From contig NZ_CAJGZK010000002.1 of the NCBI RefSeq assembly GCF_904846215.1, positions 186,001 to 250,000 of the forward strand: a stretch of 64,000 nucleotides of DNA, in the 5' to 3' direction. The notes under the pieces were generated by a model, which had not been told where the DNA came from, ran no database searches, and saw only the letters and a program-made list of their open reading frames with translations. This stretch comes from Psychrobacter glacincola. Its GTDB lineage: Bacteria; Pseudomonadota; Gammaproteobacteria; Pseudomonadales; Moraxellaceae. Within the stretch, counting starts at the first letter, position 1, and each line of letters opens with the position of its first letter. Both the position numbers and the translations under genes were made by a program. Below are positions 25,909-35,755 of the stretch, piece after piece.

Positions 25909-28719
25909 TTATTCGTCAGTGTCAGTATCAGTATCAATATCAATATCAGTTTCTGAATGAATAGGCTCATTAATGTCTACTTCGGTAGCATCATTATTTG
26001 CCGCATCAACATCCATCTGTTCTTGACCTTCTACTTCAAACGTTCCGTCTTCTTTCATCGCATCAATCAGCTCATTGTCGCCTTCTTCGTGCTCAACACG
26101 CGCCATAGCAACCAGCTTCTCATCTTTTGATAAACGAATCAAGGTGACGCCTTGGGTATTGCGACCTGAGCTGGCAACATGCTGCACCGGTGTACGGACC
26201 AACGTACCTTTGTCTGAGATTAAGATAATATCGTCTTCAGGCTCTACCTTAGTTGCTCGTACAAGCTCGCCATTACGCGCGCTTGTTTTGATTGCAATCA
26301 CGCCGCCACCACCACGATTTTGCGTGTTGAACTCATCAATAAAGGTGCGTTTGCCAAAGCCGTTTTCACAAGCAATTAAGATTTCGCGGACGTCATCTTC
26401 AATCACTACCAACGATTTGATAAATTCATCAGCAGTCAGGCGCATACCGCGGACACCTTTCGCCGTACGACCCATCGCACGAGCATCCGTCTCATTGAAG
26501 CGAATGGCTTTACCACTTGACGCAAATAGCATGACCTCTTGGCTACCATTGGTGATACGAGCGCTCACCAATTTATCGCCTTCCTCTAGACCAACGGCAA
26601 TCAAGCCGTTCGAGCGAATATTAGCAAACTGTTTTAGCTCGACACGCTTCACCGTACCGTTTGCCGTTGCAAAAAATACAAAAGGCGGCTCTGCTTGCGT
26701 GCTATCGTCTAATAGATCATCACTATCTAGTATGGCATCTGCTGATGTCTCACCTTTGCTAGATAACTCTTCTACGATTTTTGGAATAGGCAATATCGTT
26801 GTGACCGTTTCATCAGCATTTAAGCCAATAAGATTGACCAGTGGACGACCACGGGCGCCGCGGCTGGCAATTGGTACTTCAAAACCACGTAAACTAAAGA
26901 CGCGACCCGTATCGGTAAAGCACAGTACGGTTGCGTGCGTTGAAGTCACGATTAAATGATCAATCACATCGTCTTCTTTCATCGCCGTCGCTGATTTGCC
27001 TTTACCGCCACGTTTTTGCGCCACATAGTCGTCAATGGGCTGAGTTTTCGCGTAACCAGTACGCGATACCGTCATTACCACGGTTTGCTCTGGGATCAAA
27101 TCTTCACGGTTAAAGTCCATGCGTGAATCGATAATATCGGTGCGACGCTCATCACCAAAATTATCACGAATCTCAATCATCTCATTAGAGATAATGGTCA
27201 TTAGCTTATCAAAATCGCCAAGAATCGATTCTAAATGGGCGATTTCACGCAGTAAGTCTTGATATTCTTCAGTTAATTTATCTTGCTCAAGACCCGTTAG
27301 GCGATGCAGCTGCATGTCTAAAATGGCATTGACCTGCTCAAGTGATAAGCGATAGCTTTCTTGATTATCAATCAGACCAAACGGCGCTTTTGGATCTTCG
27401 CCTTCGATAAAGTCAGGGCGTACTGACTGGCTGCCTGCAGCGGTTAGCATTGCTACAACACTGCCTGAACCCCAAGTATTACTGAGTAAATTTTCACGAG
27501 CCAAGCCGCGGTTTGCAGACGCTTTAATCGTCGCAATAATCTCATCGATATTAGCAAGTGCAACGGTCAAACCTTCGAGCAAATGACCTCGTACACGGGC
27601 TTTATTGAGCTCAAAAATCGTACGGCGCGTCACCACTTCTTGACGATGGCGGACAAATGCGGCAATCAGTTGACGCAAAGTCAATAATTTCGGCTGACCG
27701 TTATCGAGCGCCACCATATTGATACTAAAGCTCGATTCTAGCGGCGTTTGCAGGAACAAGTTATTAACAATAACTTCAGCAGTCTCACCGCGACGTAAAT
27801 CGATAGCGATACGCATGCCGTCTTTATCAGACTCATCACGAATCTCGGTAATGCCCTCTATCTTTTTGTCACGTACCAGCTCTGCGATACGCTCAATCAG
27901 CTTGGCTTTATTGGTCTGATAAGGCACTTCGGTGAATACAATACGCTCACGGTCACGGTTGACACCCGTTTCACTCATTGGCTCAATAATATATCGACCA
28001 CGTACATGCAAGCGACCTTTACCGGTGCGATAAGCATCTAAGATGCCCGCACGGCCATAGATAATACCGCCCGTTGGGAAATCAGGACCTGAGATATACG
28101 ACATCAGCTCTTCAGCAGATATTTGCGGGTTCTCAGCATAAGCCAAACAGGCGTTAATCACTTCTGTCAGATTGTGCGGCGCCATATTGGTCGCCATACC
28201 AACCGCAATACCGGTAGCGCCGTTAATCAATAAGTTAGGAATACGCGCCGGCAACACGCTTGGCATACGCTCAGAGCCATCGTAGTTATCCTCCCAATCG
28301 ACGGTATCCTTGTCCAAGTCAGCAAGCATCTGATGGGTCAGCTTGGTCATACGCACTTCGGTATAACGCATCGCTGCCGGTGGATCATCATCGATTGAGC
28401 CAAAGTTACCTTGACCGTCAACCATTGGATAACGCAAGCTAAAATCCTGCGCCATACGTACGATGGCATCATAGACGGCGCTATCGCCATGCGGGTGATA
28501 TTTACCGATGACATCGCCGACCACACGTGCTGACTTCTTATAGGCTTTATTGTAGTCATTAGACAACACATGCATGGCGTACATCACGCGGCGATGTACG
28601 GGTTTGAACCCATCACGCACGTCAGGTAGCGCGCGCGAGACGATCACGCTCATCGCATAATCCAAATAGGACTGCTTCAATTCGTCCACAATGGCAATAG
28701 GACTGACCGATTCGCTCAT
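25909..28719 (-). CDS. gyrA: DNA gyrase subunit A
   Basis: Breakage-reunion subunit of gyrase. From the ATG at 28719 (GGGAG 7 nt upstream) it has 936 residues. The quinolone-resistance region [12 protein letters not shown] keeps Ser80 and Asp84, matching E. coli Ser83 and Asp87 of the sensitive type, and [10 protein letters not shown] carries the catalytic Tyr119. The C-terminal beta-pinwheel has the GyrA box QKRGGKG. The protein ends in a long acidic tail including a Thr-Asp repeat. Monocistronic, with its own terminator. Confidence 0.97.
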   Translation of the reverse strand: MSESVSPIAIVDELKQSYLDYAMSVIVSRALPDVRDGFKPVHRRVMYAMHVLSNDYNKAYKKSARVVGDVIGKYHPHGDSAVYDAIVRMAQDFSLRYPMVDGQGNFGSIDDDPPAAMRYTEVRMTKLTHQMLADLDKDTVDWEDNYDGSERMPSVLPARIPNLLINGATGIAVGMATNMAPHNLTEVINACLAYAENPQISAEELMSYISGPDFPTGGIIYGRAGILDAYRTGKGRLHVRGRYIIEPMSETGVNRDRERIVFTEVPYQTNKAKLIERIAELVRDKKIEGITEIRDESDKDGMRIAIDLRRGETAEVIVNNLFLQTPLESSFSINMVALDNGQPKLLTLRQLIAAFVRHRQEVVTRRTIFELNKARVRGHLLEGLTVALANIDEIIATIKASANRGLARENLLSNTWGSGSVVAMLTAAGSQSVRPDFIEGEDPKAPFGLIDNQESYRLSLEQVNAILDMQLHRLTGLEQDKLTEEYQDLLREIAHLESILGDFDKLMTIISNEMIEIRDNFGDERRTDIIDSRMDFNREDLIPEQTVVMTVSRTGYAKTQPIDDYVAQKRGGKGKSATAMKEDDVIDHLIVTSTHATVLCFTDTGRVFSLRGFEVPIASRGARGRPLVNLIGLNADETVTTILPIPKIVEELSSKGETSADAILDSDDLLDDSTQAEPPFVFFATANGTVKRVELKQFANIRSNGLIAVGLEEGDKLVSARITNGSQEVMLFASSGKAIRFNETDARAMGRTAKGVRGMRLTADEFIKSLVVIEDDVREILIACENGFGKRTFIDEFNTQNRGGGGVIAIKTSARNGELVRATKVEPEDDIILISDKGTLVRTPVQHVASSGRNTQGVTLIRLSKDEKLVAMARVEHEEGDNELIDAMKEDGTFEVEGQEQMDVDAANNDATEVDINEPIHSETDIDIDTDTDTDE

Positions 28720-29246
28720 ATACACTCCCTCACTCACATCCACTCTTTAGCATTGGCATACATAAGCAATGATGGCAACAATAACGGCACAAAAGCGCCG
28801 TTATATGATAAACACAGTGACCATCGAAAAAAGCTTAGCAACCACTCAAATCTATAGAGAATTAGCGATAGTTTTAATGTTGAATAAAAGAAGCTATTTT
28901 AGCACAAACTTGTTGATTTAGGGGCATCTAGATGCCATTAAAATCAAGTAAAACCGCTTATTAGTCGCTACTTTATGAGACAATTATCACGATTAAAAAC
29001 CCTTTACCGACAGCATTGTCCTGAGTTAGTGATTTTACCAGTTTTGCAATTGAACTTACTGACTGTTAAGCAATATGAGACACAGAGTATTTGGGTTTAA
29101 CCACACATATTTTATCTTTGTACTTGATAAATACAATGGATTCAATTTGAAGATAATACCCTAAAGAGGCTAAAGCTGCGCTAGATTAGCGCCCTGCTTT
29201 ATTGTACGATACGCCATCATAAACCTTCCGATATAGACAGCCTTTT
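28720..29246. other. Divergent promoter region between gyrA and cmoM, no gene seen
   Basis: This 527-bp A/T-rich gap separates divergent gyrA and cmoM and must hold both promoters, but I found no -35/-10 pair convincing enough to place. A 41-codon frame at 28975-29100 (begins MRQLSRLK) has no RBS and no family I know. There is no repeat of the 138-bp family here. Confidence 0.5.
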
Positions 29247-30143
29247 ATGCCGATAAACCCTCAAGATATTAACCATAACGATGCGGCAGATTCTACAGAA
29301 AATCCGACAATACAAGCGATAGAAAAAGTTGCGCGTAGCGACCGTAGCTTTGATGCGATTGCCGACCATTTTGAAAAAAAAGTCTATGGTGGTTTGAAAG
29401 GAGATATTCGGCTGGCGGTGTTGCGCCGTGATATTTTTGACTATAGTAAACAGCTGAGTCAAACGCTTGGGCGACCGTTACGTATTTTGGATGTCGGGGC
29501 AGGATTGGCGCAGATTGCCATTGAGCTTGCTACTCAAGGACATACGTTGGTCATCAATGATATCTCAGCCAATATGTTAGAGAAAGCCAAAGCAAGCGCC
29601 ATGCAATGCGGTGAACTATTTGAAAGTAAAGGGAAACTAGATATCACGTGGTATGTATGCCCGTATCAAGAGCTTGAAAAAAATCTTGCTGAGCAAACAG
29701 AGAAGTTCGATTTGATTATGTGTCACGCGCTGTTTGAATGGTTGGCAGAGCCTGCTAAGGTGATGGACTTTTTTGACCAGCAATTATCCGATAATGGAGC
29801 AATTTCGCTGTGCTTTTATAATCCAGCAAGCTTTGATTATCGCAATCTTATTATGGGCAATTTTAATTTGCTCGATAACACGGATTATAAAGCGGACAAC
29901 AAAAAAAGCCTAACACCCAATCATCCGGTTGCAAAGGAAGAGGTAGAATCTTGGTTAGAGGTGCATCATTATCACACGGTACTTGCCAGTGGTCTGCGCG
30001 TGTTCCACGATTATTCACCGCTGAAACGTGGCGGTCATAACGACCCTGAGGCAGTCATACGTATGGAGCTACGCTACTCACAGTTAGAGCCATACAAGTG
30101 GCTTGGGCGCTACTTACATATATTGGCAACTCGAAAAAATTAA
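29247..30143 (+). CDS. cmoM: tRNA 5-carboxymethoxyuridine methyltransferase
   Basis: SAM-dependent methyltransferase expected to methylate cmo5U34 of tRNA to its methyl ester. Similarity to CmoM is seen in DRSFDAIADHFEKKVYGG near the start, the SAM motif RILDVGAGLAQIAIELA, the HALFEWLAEP region, CFYNPASF and NFNLLDN, and GLRVFHDY and LGRYLHILA at the end. The 298-residue protein is about 35 residues longer than E. coli CmoM, through N-terminal and internal additions. Confidence 0.85.
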   Translation: MPINPQDINHNDAADSTENPTIQAIEKVARSDRSFDAIADHFEKKVYGGLKGDIRLAVLRRDIFDYSKQLSQTLGRPLRILDVGAGLAQIAIELATQGHTLVINDISANMLEKAKASAMQCGELFESKGKLDITWYVCPYQELEKNLAEQTEKFDLIMCHALFEWLAEPAKVMDFFDQQLSDNGAISLCFYNPASFDYRNLIMGNFNLLDNTDYKADNKKSLTPNHPVAKEEVESWLEVHHYHTVLASGLRVFHDYSPLKRGGHNDPEAVIRMELRYSQLEPYKWLGRYLHILATRKN

Positions 30144-30167
30144 CGCTGATAGTGGCTTTGATTAATC

Positions 30168-30193
30168 GTTTTTAATCCGAACGGTTAAAAACC
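30168..30193. terminator. Possible bidirectional terminator between cmoM and fbpC
   Basis: Short inverted repeat GTTTTTAA/TTAAAAAC around a 9-nt loop in the 64-bp gap between convergent genes. The stem is A/T-rich and weak. Confidence 0.35.
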
Positions 30194-30207
30194 ACTTGTG
30201 ATAAACG

Positions 30208-31569
30208 CTATCGTATTTCTTCAATCCTCTCTGCTCTATCATATTCTGACCAAGTCGTGGCATTGATGTCTTTTTCATCAAATACCACGACATGCTCTAG
30301 TATCGGTAATATACCGATTTGCGTGCCGATTTCATGATTATGATGACTGGCGACTAAGGACAATACGGTTTGACCATCATCTAGTTGCAAGCGATAGAGG
30401 TAGTTGGCACCGCGAAATACCCGACCGATCACTAAGGCGGTCTGCGTACTGTCATCATCATGGATAATATCGTCGGGACGCACCAATACTTTAATCGGCG
30501 TACCATTCGGATAATCATACTCACAATACTGCGGCTGACCGGACGCATCATAGACTTCCATCCGCCGATAAATATCGCCAAGCGCCGTCTCGACATGACC
30601 TTCTTTGATGATACCGTCTATCATCGTCCCTTCGCCGACGAATTCAGCGACGAATGGGCTAATCGGCTCATGATATAGCTCACTTGGGGTTGCCCACTGT
30701 ACCAGTTTGCCTTTATGCATAACCCCAACTTTATCAGCAAGCGCAAATGCTTCGTTTTGATCATGAGTGACCAAAATTGCAGTGGTATTGGTACGTTTAA
30801 GAATATCACGAACATTCATTGCCAGTGATTCACGGAGTACCACATCCAAATTTGAAAACGGCTCATCGAGCAGCAATAGTTTCGGCTTTGGCGCTAATGC
30901 ACGAGCCAGCGCCACCCGCTGTTGTTGCCCACCGGATAGCTCACTTGGACGCTTATCGGCATGTTCAGACAACTCAACAAGCGCTAGCATCTCTGCAACA
31001 CGGGCTTTTTTGTCGGCAGCCGACCATTTATTCAGACCAAAGGCGATGTTTTTTGCCACACTTAAATGCCCAAACAGCGCATAGTCTTGAAATACCATCC
31101 CCATGCCGCGCTTGGCAGGTGCAACGGCAAATGAGACACGCGCCGCTTGCTCTGTTAAACGCTGATTGTTTAAGCTGATTTTGCCGCTACGACTCTCCTC
31201 TAACCCTGCAATGGCCCTTAGTGCGGTGGTCTTACCGCAGCCGCTATAGCCCAAAAAGCAGCCAATCTCACCTTGCTGCAAATCTAGCGATAAGCCATCA
31301 ACTACTATGGTATCGTCATAACCAACTATCAGGTCTTGTACACTAAAATACGGCTGTATGGCAGTGGTTTCATTATATTGACTGGATGAGCTGTCTGAAC
31401 CAAGTGCCCTTTGTTGTAACTCTCTATCCGCTAAAGCTTGCGCCATTTGTGCCTTGGTAATGATGGTAATGGGCGGTTTTTCCACATGACGCTGTCGTGC
31501 TTTGCTTTGAGCCTTTACGGGCTTAGAGTCTACTGGATTTATTGAATCGTTCATCAAGTCAGTATACAT
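30208..31569 (-). CDS. fbpC: Iron(III) ABC transporter ATP-binding protein
   Basis: ATPase that powers Fe3+ import. Walker A GYSGCGKTT (107-115), signature LSGGQ (211-215), Walker B LLLLDEPF (231-238), the switch HDQ, and a C-terminal TOBE-like regulatory domain are visible. A 75-residue polar N-terminal extension precedes the ABC domain; the start could be later, but no start codon near the domain is obviously better. Last gene of the fbpA-fbpB-fbpC string, 143 bp after fbpB. Confidence 0.9.
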   Translation of the reverse strand: MYTDLMNDSINPVDSKPVKAQSKARQRHVEKPPITIITKAQMAQALADRELQQRALGSDSSSSQYNETTAIQPYFSVQDLIVGYDDTIVVDGLSLDLQQGEIGCFLGYSGCGKTTALRAIAGLEESRSGKISLNNQRLTEQAARVSFAVAPAKRGMGMVFQDYALFGHLSVAKNIAFGLNKWSAADKKARVAEMLALVELSEHADKRPSELSGGQQQRVALARALAPKPKLLLLDEPFSNLDVVLRESLAMNVRDILKRTNTTAILVTHDQNEAFALADKVGVMHKGKLVQWATPSELYHEPISPFVAEFVGEGTMIDGIIKEGHVETALGDIYRRMEVYDASGQPQYCEYDYPNGTPIKVLVRPDDIIHDDDSTQTALVIGRVFRGANYLYRLQLDDGQTVLSLVASHHNHEIGTQIGILPILEHVVVFDEKDINATTWSEYDRAERIEEIR

Positions 31570-31712
31570 AGACGGTACCAGTCAGCTATTAGTGAAGAAA
31601 ATCCATCATAAAAATATTGAAAACGCTAAAATCGTGAAAAATAATAATTGAAATCAGTTGGCAATTTAAAAACACGCTTTTAATCAAGGAAAACTCAATT
31701 CAGAAAAATACC

Positions 31713-33398
31713 TTAGCCTTGCTTATCACTTTGACGCAGCAATATCCAAACAGGAATAAGACCGACCAGCACAATCAACAAACTTGGTAATGCAGCGCGA
31801 GCCCACATGCCTTCACTGGTCATCTCAAATACCCGCACCGCCAGCGTATCCCAGCCTTGACGCCGCGTCATCAAGGTAATCGGCATCTCTTTCATCACTT
31901 CGACAAAACCCATCAACAACCCCGTTAGCACACCAGGGCTCAATACGGGCAACATCACTTGTCGCCAGCGCTGATAAGGGCTGTCACTGAGCAGTTTAGC
32001 AGCCGCTTCTTGATTGACAGTCAAGCGCTGAAGCTGACGATCTACCGGCTGAAAGCTCACCGTCATAAAACGCGTCGACAGAGCAAGTAGCATCACAATC
32101 ACACTACCCGATAAAAACTGCTTGGAGGTCACACCAAAAGCAATCAGCTGATTATCCAGCCACGCAATCGGAATAAAGATACCAACTGCCAATACCGTAC
32201 CTGGCACCACATAGCCCAAATTGGCTAAGGTGGTCATAAGCTTAGTAGATTTATCAGGATATTGACGCTTGATCCACGCAATTATAATCGCTAAAAAAGC
32301 AATAAACGCGGTGGTCATACTGGCAATCATGAGGCTATTGGTGACAAAATCGATGTAACGTTCATCAAAATCTTGCTGAAAATTTGCCGCCGTCCAATAG
32401 ATAAGCTGTGCAAACGGTATCAAAAAGGCGATTAAGAATACTAGCGTACAAAGCAGCGTCATAGCAAGCTTAGCAGGATTACTGGCTTCAAAACGCTGGC
32501 TACTACCTTGTGTGATGGTATTACCTCGTTTTGCTTGCCAATATTGCTCAAACAAAACAACGATAAAGACGACGCCAATTAATAGCGCTGCCAACTGCGC
32601 TGCTGTCGTTAAACTAAAAAAACCAAACCATGCTTTATAAATAGCAGTAGTAAAGGTATCGACATTAAACACTGACACCGCGCCGAAGTCTGCTAGCGTC
32701 TCCATACTTGCCAGTAGCAAACCACCGATGACCCAAGGCAATGCTTGCGGTAATGCCAAGCGAAAAAACACTCGACCACGACTTAAGCCGAGCATCTGCC
32801 CAGCTTCAATCGCTCGCCTACCTTGAGATAAAAAGGCTTGGCGGGCTAGCAAGTACACATACGGATAAAACGCCAATGACAATATCAGTCCTGCACCCCA
32901 GACATTGCGTACTGATGGGATGGCAGCCGTAACACCAAACTCTCTTAACGCCGTTTGTAGTGGACCACTAAAATCAACGATACCGACTGTGACAAATGCC
33001 AACACATAAGCTGGCATCGCCAGTGGCAACATCAGTGCCCACGAAAAAAACCGCTGTCCAGGGAAGCGGTACATGCTGGTGACCCACGCTAATACCGTGC
33101 CAATCGTACCAGAAATTACTGTGACCATTAATAATAAAATAGCTGTATTTTTGAGGACTTGTGGCAATACATACTCACGCATGTGCCCCCAGATATCAGC
33201 AACTGGCTGTGTCCATGACAATAACACAATTAAAATCGGTACTAGCATAAACAACGAAATCAGTCCTAAGACTGATTTCGAGATGACACGTTTACGGGTA
33301 GCATGGTCTTGGCGAATGGATTTACTCGTATTGCCTGTCTCATTGCTTTCATTGACAGTATGGTTCTGACTTGCAGACGATTCTGGCATTGTTATCAT
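31713..33398 (-). CDS. fbpB: Iron(III) ABC transporter permease
   Basis: A 561-residue inner-membrane protein with about 12 helices, made of two fused binding-protein-dependent permease modules, as in FbpB/SfuB. Each half carries a cytoplasmic EAA-type loop (EAGQMLGLSRGRVFFRLALPQ in two parts, and NQEAAAKLLSD followed by RWRQVMLPVL). It forms the Fe3+ channel with FbpC. The ATG at 33389 is an alternative start. Lies 69 bp downstream of fbpA. Confidence 0.92.
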   Translation of the reverse strand: MITMPESSASQNHTVNESNETGNTSKSIRQDHATRKRVISKSVLGLISLFMLVPILIVLLSWTQPVADIWGHMREYVLPQVLKNTAILLLMVTVISGTIGTVLAWVTSMYRFPGQRFFSWALMLPLAMPAYVLAFVTVGIVDFSGPLQTALREFGVTAAIPSVRNVWGAGLILSLAFYPYVYLLARQAFLSQGRRAIEAGQMLGLSRGRVFFRLALPQALPWVIGGLLLASMETLADFGAVSVFNVDTFTTAIYKAWFGFFSLTTAAQLAALLIGVVFIVVLFEQYWQAKRGNTITQGSSQRFEASNPAKLAMTLLCTLVFLIAFLIPFAQLIYWTAANFQQDFDERYIDFVTNSLMIASMTTAFIAFLAIIIAWIKRQYPDKSTKLMTTLANLGYVVPGTVLAVGIFIPIAWLDNQLIAFGVTSKQFLSGSVIVMLLALSTRFMTVSFQPVDRQLQRLTVNQEAAAKLLSDSPYQRWRQVMLPVLSPGVLTGLLMGFVEVMKEMPITLMTRRQGWDTLAVRVFEMTSEGMWARAALPSLLIVLVGLIPVWILLRQSDKQG

Positions 33399-33467
33399 AA
33401 GTTGTTACCGTGTCATACGCATCATAACTCTATTAAATAACTGACAGATTAAATTATTGGCAGACTT

Positions 33468-34604
33468 TTATTTATAGCCTGCTTTGTCCATCATTTGAAT
33501 GGCTTGGGTTTGTAATTCACCAAATTTCTGTACATTGATATCATCTGGTTTGAACTGACCCCAAGATCTAAGCATCTCTGACTCATCAATCCCAACTTTT
33601 ACTGGGAATTCTTTATCAGCACTGGCATAAAGACCTTGTGCGTCATCAGAGGACAACCATTCCATCAACTTCAATGCACCCTCTGCATTGTCTGAACCGG
33701 TTACTACGCCAGCACCTGAGATATTAACGTGCGTGCCTGTGGTACCTTGATTTGCCCAAAATATTTTTACTGGGAAATCAGGCTTTTCATCAAGCAGGCG
33801 ACCATAGTAGTAGCTATTGGCAATACCCACTTCACACTGACCAGCAGCGATCGCTTCTAGTAGGTTGGTATCATCACTGAAAACGTCAGTAGCTAAGTTA
33901 TCAACCCAACCACGGATGACCGCTTCTGTTTTTTCAGCACCCAAATGCTCCATCATGCTCGCAACCAATGACTGGTTATAAACCTTTTTCGAGCTACGTA
34001 GACACAATTTGCCTTTCCATTTTGGATCTGCCAAATCTGCATACGTTGATAACTGATCAGCGCTCACTTTACTTGGGTCATAAAAAATCGTACGAGCACG
34101 TAATGACAAACCTGTCCAACGACCTTCTGGGTCACGATACTTAGCCGGTACATTTGCTTCCAAAACGCTAGAAGCAACAGGTTGCAGTAAACCTTGCTCT
34201 GCTGCTTGCCATAAGTTACCTGCATCAACGGTCAAAAGCATATCGGCTGGGGTATTTTTACCTTCAGCTTGCAGACGCGCCATCAGTGGACCATCTTTGT
34301 CTGTAACCAGCTCAACCTTCACACCCGTCTGTTCAGTATAACGATCCAACAATGGTTTGATTAGCTGCTCGTTACGTGATGAGTAGATAGTCACTGTCTG
34401 TCCATCAGCGGTAGTCGCTTCTTCTTTTGCTACTTCTTGCTCAGTGCTTGGCGCAGTCGTTTCGGCATCAACAGTTTCTTCTGGCGTCGATGGCTTACTA
34501 CAGCCGGCAAGGACCAACATCATGCCAAATACGGCAACTGGTAAAGTAAGCTTAGTAGAAGTTAAATTTGCACTGATCACATTCAATGACATGGCTTTCC
34601 CCAT
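33468..34604 (-). CDS. fbpA: Iron(III) ABC transporter substrate-binding lipoprotein
   Basis: Periplasmic ferric-ion-binding protein. The 378 residues begin with a lipoprotein signal (hydrophobic run ending LVLAGC, lipid-modified Cys at about residue 35), then an acidic Glu/Thr linker and the class II binding-protein domain (VTIYSSRNEQL; later ANSYYYGRLL, the double Tyr typical of Fe3+ ligands). The in-frame ATG at 34592 could be the real start. First gene of the operon, preceded by a promoter overlapping a Fur-like site. Confidence 0.92.
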   Translation of the reverse strand: MGKAMSLNVISANLTSTKLTLPVAVFGMMLVLAGCSKPSTPEETVDAETTAPSTEQEVAKEEATTADGQTVTIYSSRNEQLIKPLLDRYTEQTGVKVELVTDKDGPLMARLQAEGKNTPADMLLTVDAGNLWQAAEQGLLQPVASSVLEANVPAKYRDPEGRWTGLSLRARTIFYDPSKVSADQLSTYADLADPKWKGKLCLRSSKKVYNQSLVASMMEHLGAEKTEAVIRGWVDNLATDVFSDDTNLLEAIAAGQCEVGIANSYYYGRLLDEKPDFPVKIFWANQGTTGTHVNISGAGVVTGSDNAEGALKLMEWLSSDDAQGLYASADKEFPVKVGIDESEMLRSWGQFKPDDINVQKFGELQTQAIQMMDKAGYK

Positions 34605-34690
34605 AATAGCGCGACGGATAGGTAGGATAAAACGACATTAAAAATCATGGATTGATAGGACTAAAAAGACCCTAATGTCTGGAAAGACAT

Positions 34691-34719
34691 ATACTAATGG
34701 AAATGAGATTAATTATCAA
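34691..34719 (-). promoter_or_regulatory. Promoter of fbpABC
   Basis: On the minus strand, TTGATA (34714-34719) and TAGTAT (34691-34696) are separated by 17 bp, a good sigma-70 match about 90 bp upstream of fbpA. Confidence 0.65.
34704..34718 (-). promoter_or_regulatory. Fur-box-like operator of fbpABC
   Basis: TGATAATTAATCTCA matches the 7-1-7 Fur palindrome (TGATAAT-N-ATTATCA) at 12 of 14 positions and overlaps the -35 hexamer. Fur bound to Fe2+ would block RNA polymerase, fitting iron repression of an iron importer. Confidence 0.6.
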
Positions 34720-34865
34720 TACATTTATTTGGCACCGCTATTAGCATCAATAATCGCTGATTTATGGTGTGTAGAGGGCAGCTTTTAAAGTAGTTTTTAA
34801 GCGATTTTTTGTTTTATAGCGCTGAGTTTTGCCGTATTTTTTAATTAAGTTTTACATCAGTCATA

Positions 34866-34996
34866 TATAGTCAAAATACTCTAAAAACGCTACGCTACTG
34901 CTGTGCCCATGCAGCCTCTGTCTGCATGGGCACAGTAAGCAAGAAAAATTGATACCAGCAGTACATAATGTGTCGATATTACTTTTCACTGATATA
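34866..34996 (+). repeat. Palindromic intergenic repeat, copy C (rearranged arm)
   Basis: This 131-bp copy starts TATAGTCA and ends TGATATA. The first inner arm has been replaced: CTGTGCCCATGCAG here mirrors CTGCATGGGCACAG perfectly, so the central hairpin is exact but shorter than in copy A. Its right end runs into rsmE and supplies the last codons and stop. Confidence 0.85.
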
Positions 34997-35735
34997 GTAG
35001 CCATTGCCCCAAAATAGCATTGACCGCCGCCTCTGTGCGCAATATACGTGGACCTATATGCACCGCTTGGCAGCCTTGCTTTATGAGCAGCTCAACTTCA
35101 TAATCAATCCAGCCGCCTTCTGCACCGATAAATACCATGCTTGGCAATACTGAGCTGTGAGGTGGTTCAGAGTTTTCTAGTTGTTTTTGCACATATTGTG
35201 AAAACGATAATTCAGCATAAGGGTGCGCGATAATAGCCCGATTGGTGATTAACTGCGCCAATTCGTCTTCAACAAAAGGTTTAAAACGTTTTTGCAAGCT
35301 GATACGCGGCGCGACCGTATCAACGCCTTGTTGCAGCCCTTCTAATACAAACTCATCAAGGCGACCGAGCATCGGGCTTTGCCAGTAGCTTTTTTGTGTA
35401 CGATAACTATTAATCAAAATGATATCGCGGACGCCAAGCGCGGTCATGTCCATCATCAGGCGGCGCAATACTTTTGGGCGCGGTAATGCCAGCACTACCG
35501 TTAGGTTAAGCTTAGGTGGCGGTGCTATCGTTAACTTTACCTCACATAACTCAATACGCTCAGGCGTTATATCAGCAATGATTGCGCTGCCAAGATTACC
35601 TTTTAACTGCCCTATTTTTAGGGTATCGCCTACTTTTGCCGCCAATACTTGACTGATGTGCTCAACTTGCTTGGCTTCATTGATGTGTGCAGATTCATTA
35701 GAAAAGTTTGCAGCTGGTAATAAGATACAGTTCAT
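34986..35735 (-). CDS. rsmE: 16S rRNA (uracil1498-N3)-methyltransferase
   Basis: SPOUT methyltransferase modifying U1498 of 16S rRNA. The N-terminal PUA-like part (about 1-75) is followed by the knotted domain with RPKVLRRLMMD, IGAEGGWIDYEVELL and GPRILRTEAAV, the SAM-binding trefoil loop. Length 249 residues is normal. The last three codons and the TGA stop lie inside intergenic repeat copy C. waaA lies 20 bp upstream on the same strand. Confidence 0.94.
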   Translation of the reverse strand: MNCILLPAANFSNESAHINEAKQVEHISQVLAAKVGDTLKIGQLKGNLGSAIIADITPERIELCEVKLTIAPPPKLNLTVVLALPRPKVLRRLMMDMTALGVRDIILINSYRTQKSYWQSPMLGRLDEFVLEGLQQGVDTVAPRISLQKRFKPFVEDELAQLITNRAIIAHPYAELSFSQYVQKQLENSEPPHSSVLPSMVFIGAEGGWIDYEVELLIKQGCQAVHIGPRILRTEAAVNAILGQWLLYQ

Positions 35736-35755
35736 AGTGGCTCTTATTTTAAATC

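Noticed and set aside
26075..26959. 294-codon open frame opposite gyrA
   Set aside because: Lies wholly within gyrA on the other strand and its translation has no family-like features; a shadow frame.
28470..28490. Quinolone-resistance mutation in gyrA
   Set aside because: The region reads GDSAVYD with the Ser and Asp of the sensitive type.
28975..29100. 41-codon frame between gyrA and cmoM
   Set aside because: ATG without a usable RBS and no family recognised; could be a fragment but cannot be supported.
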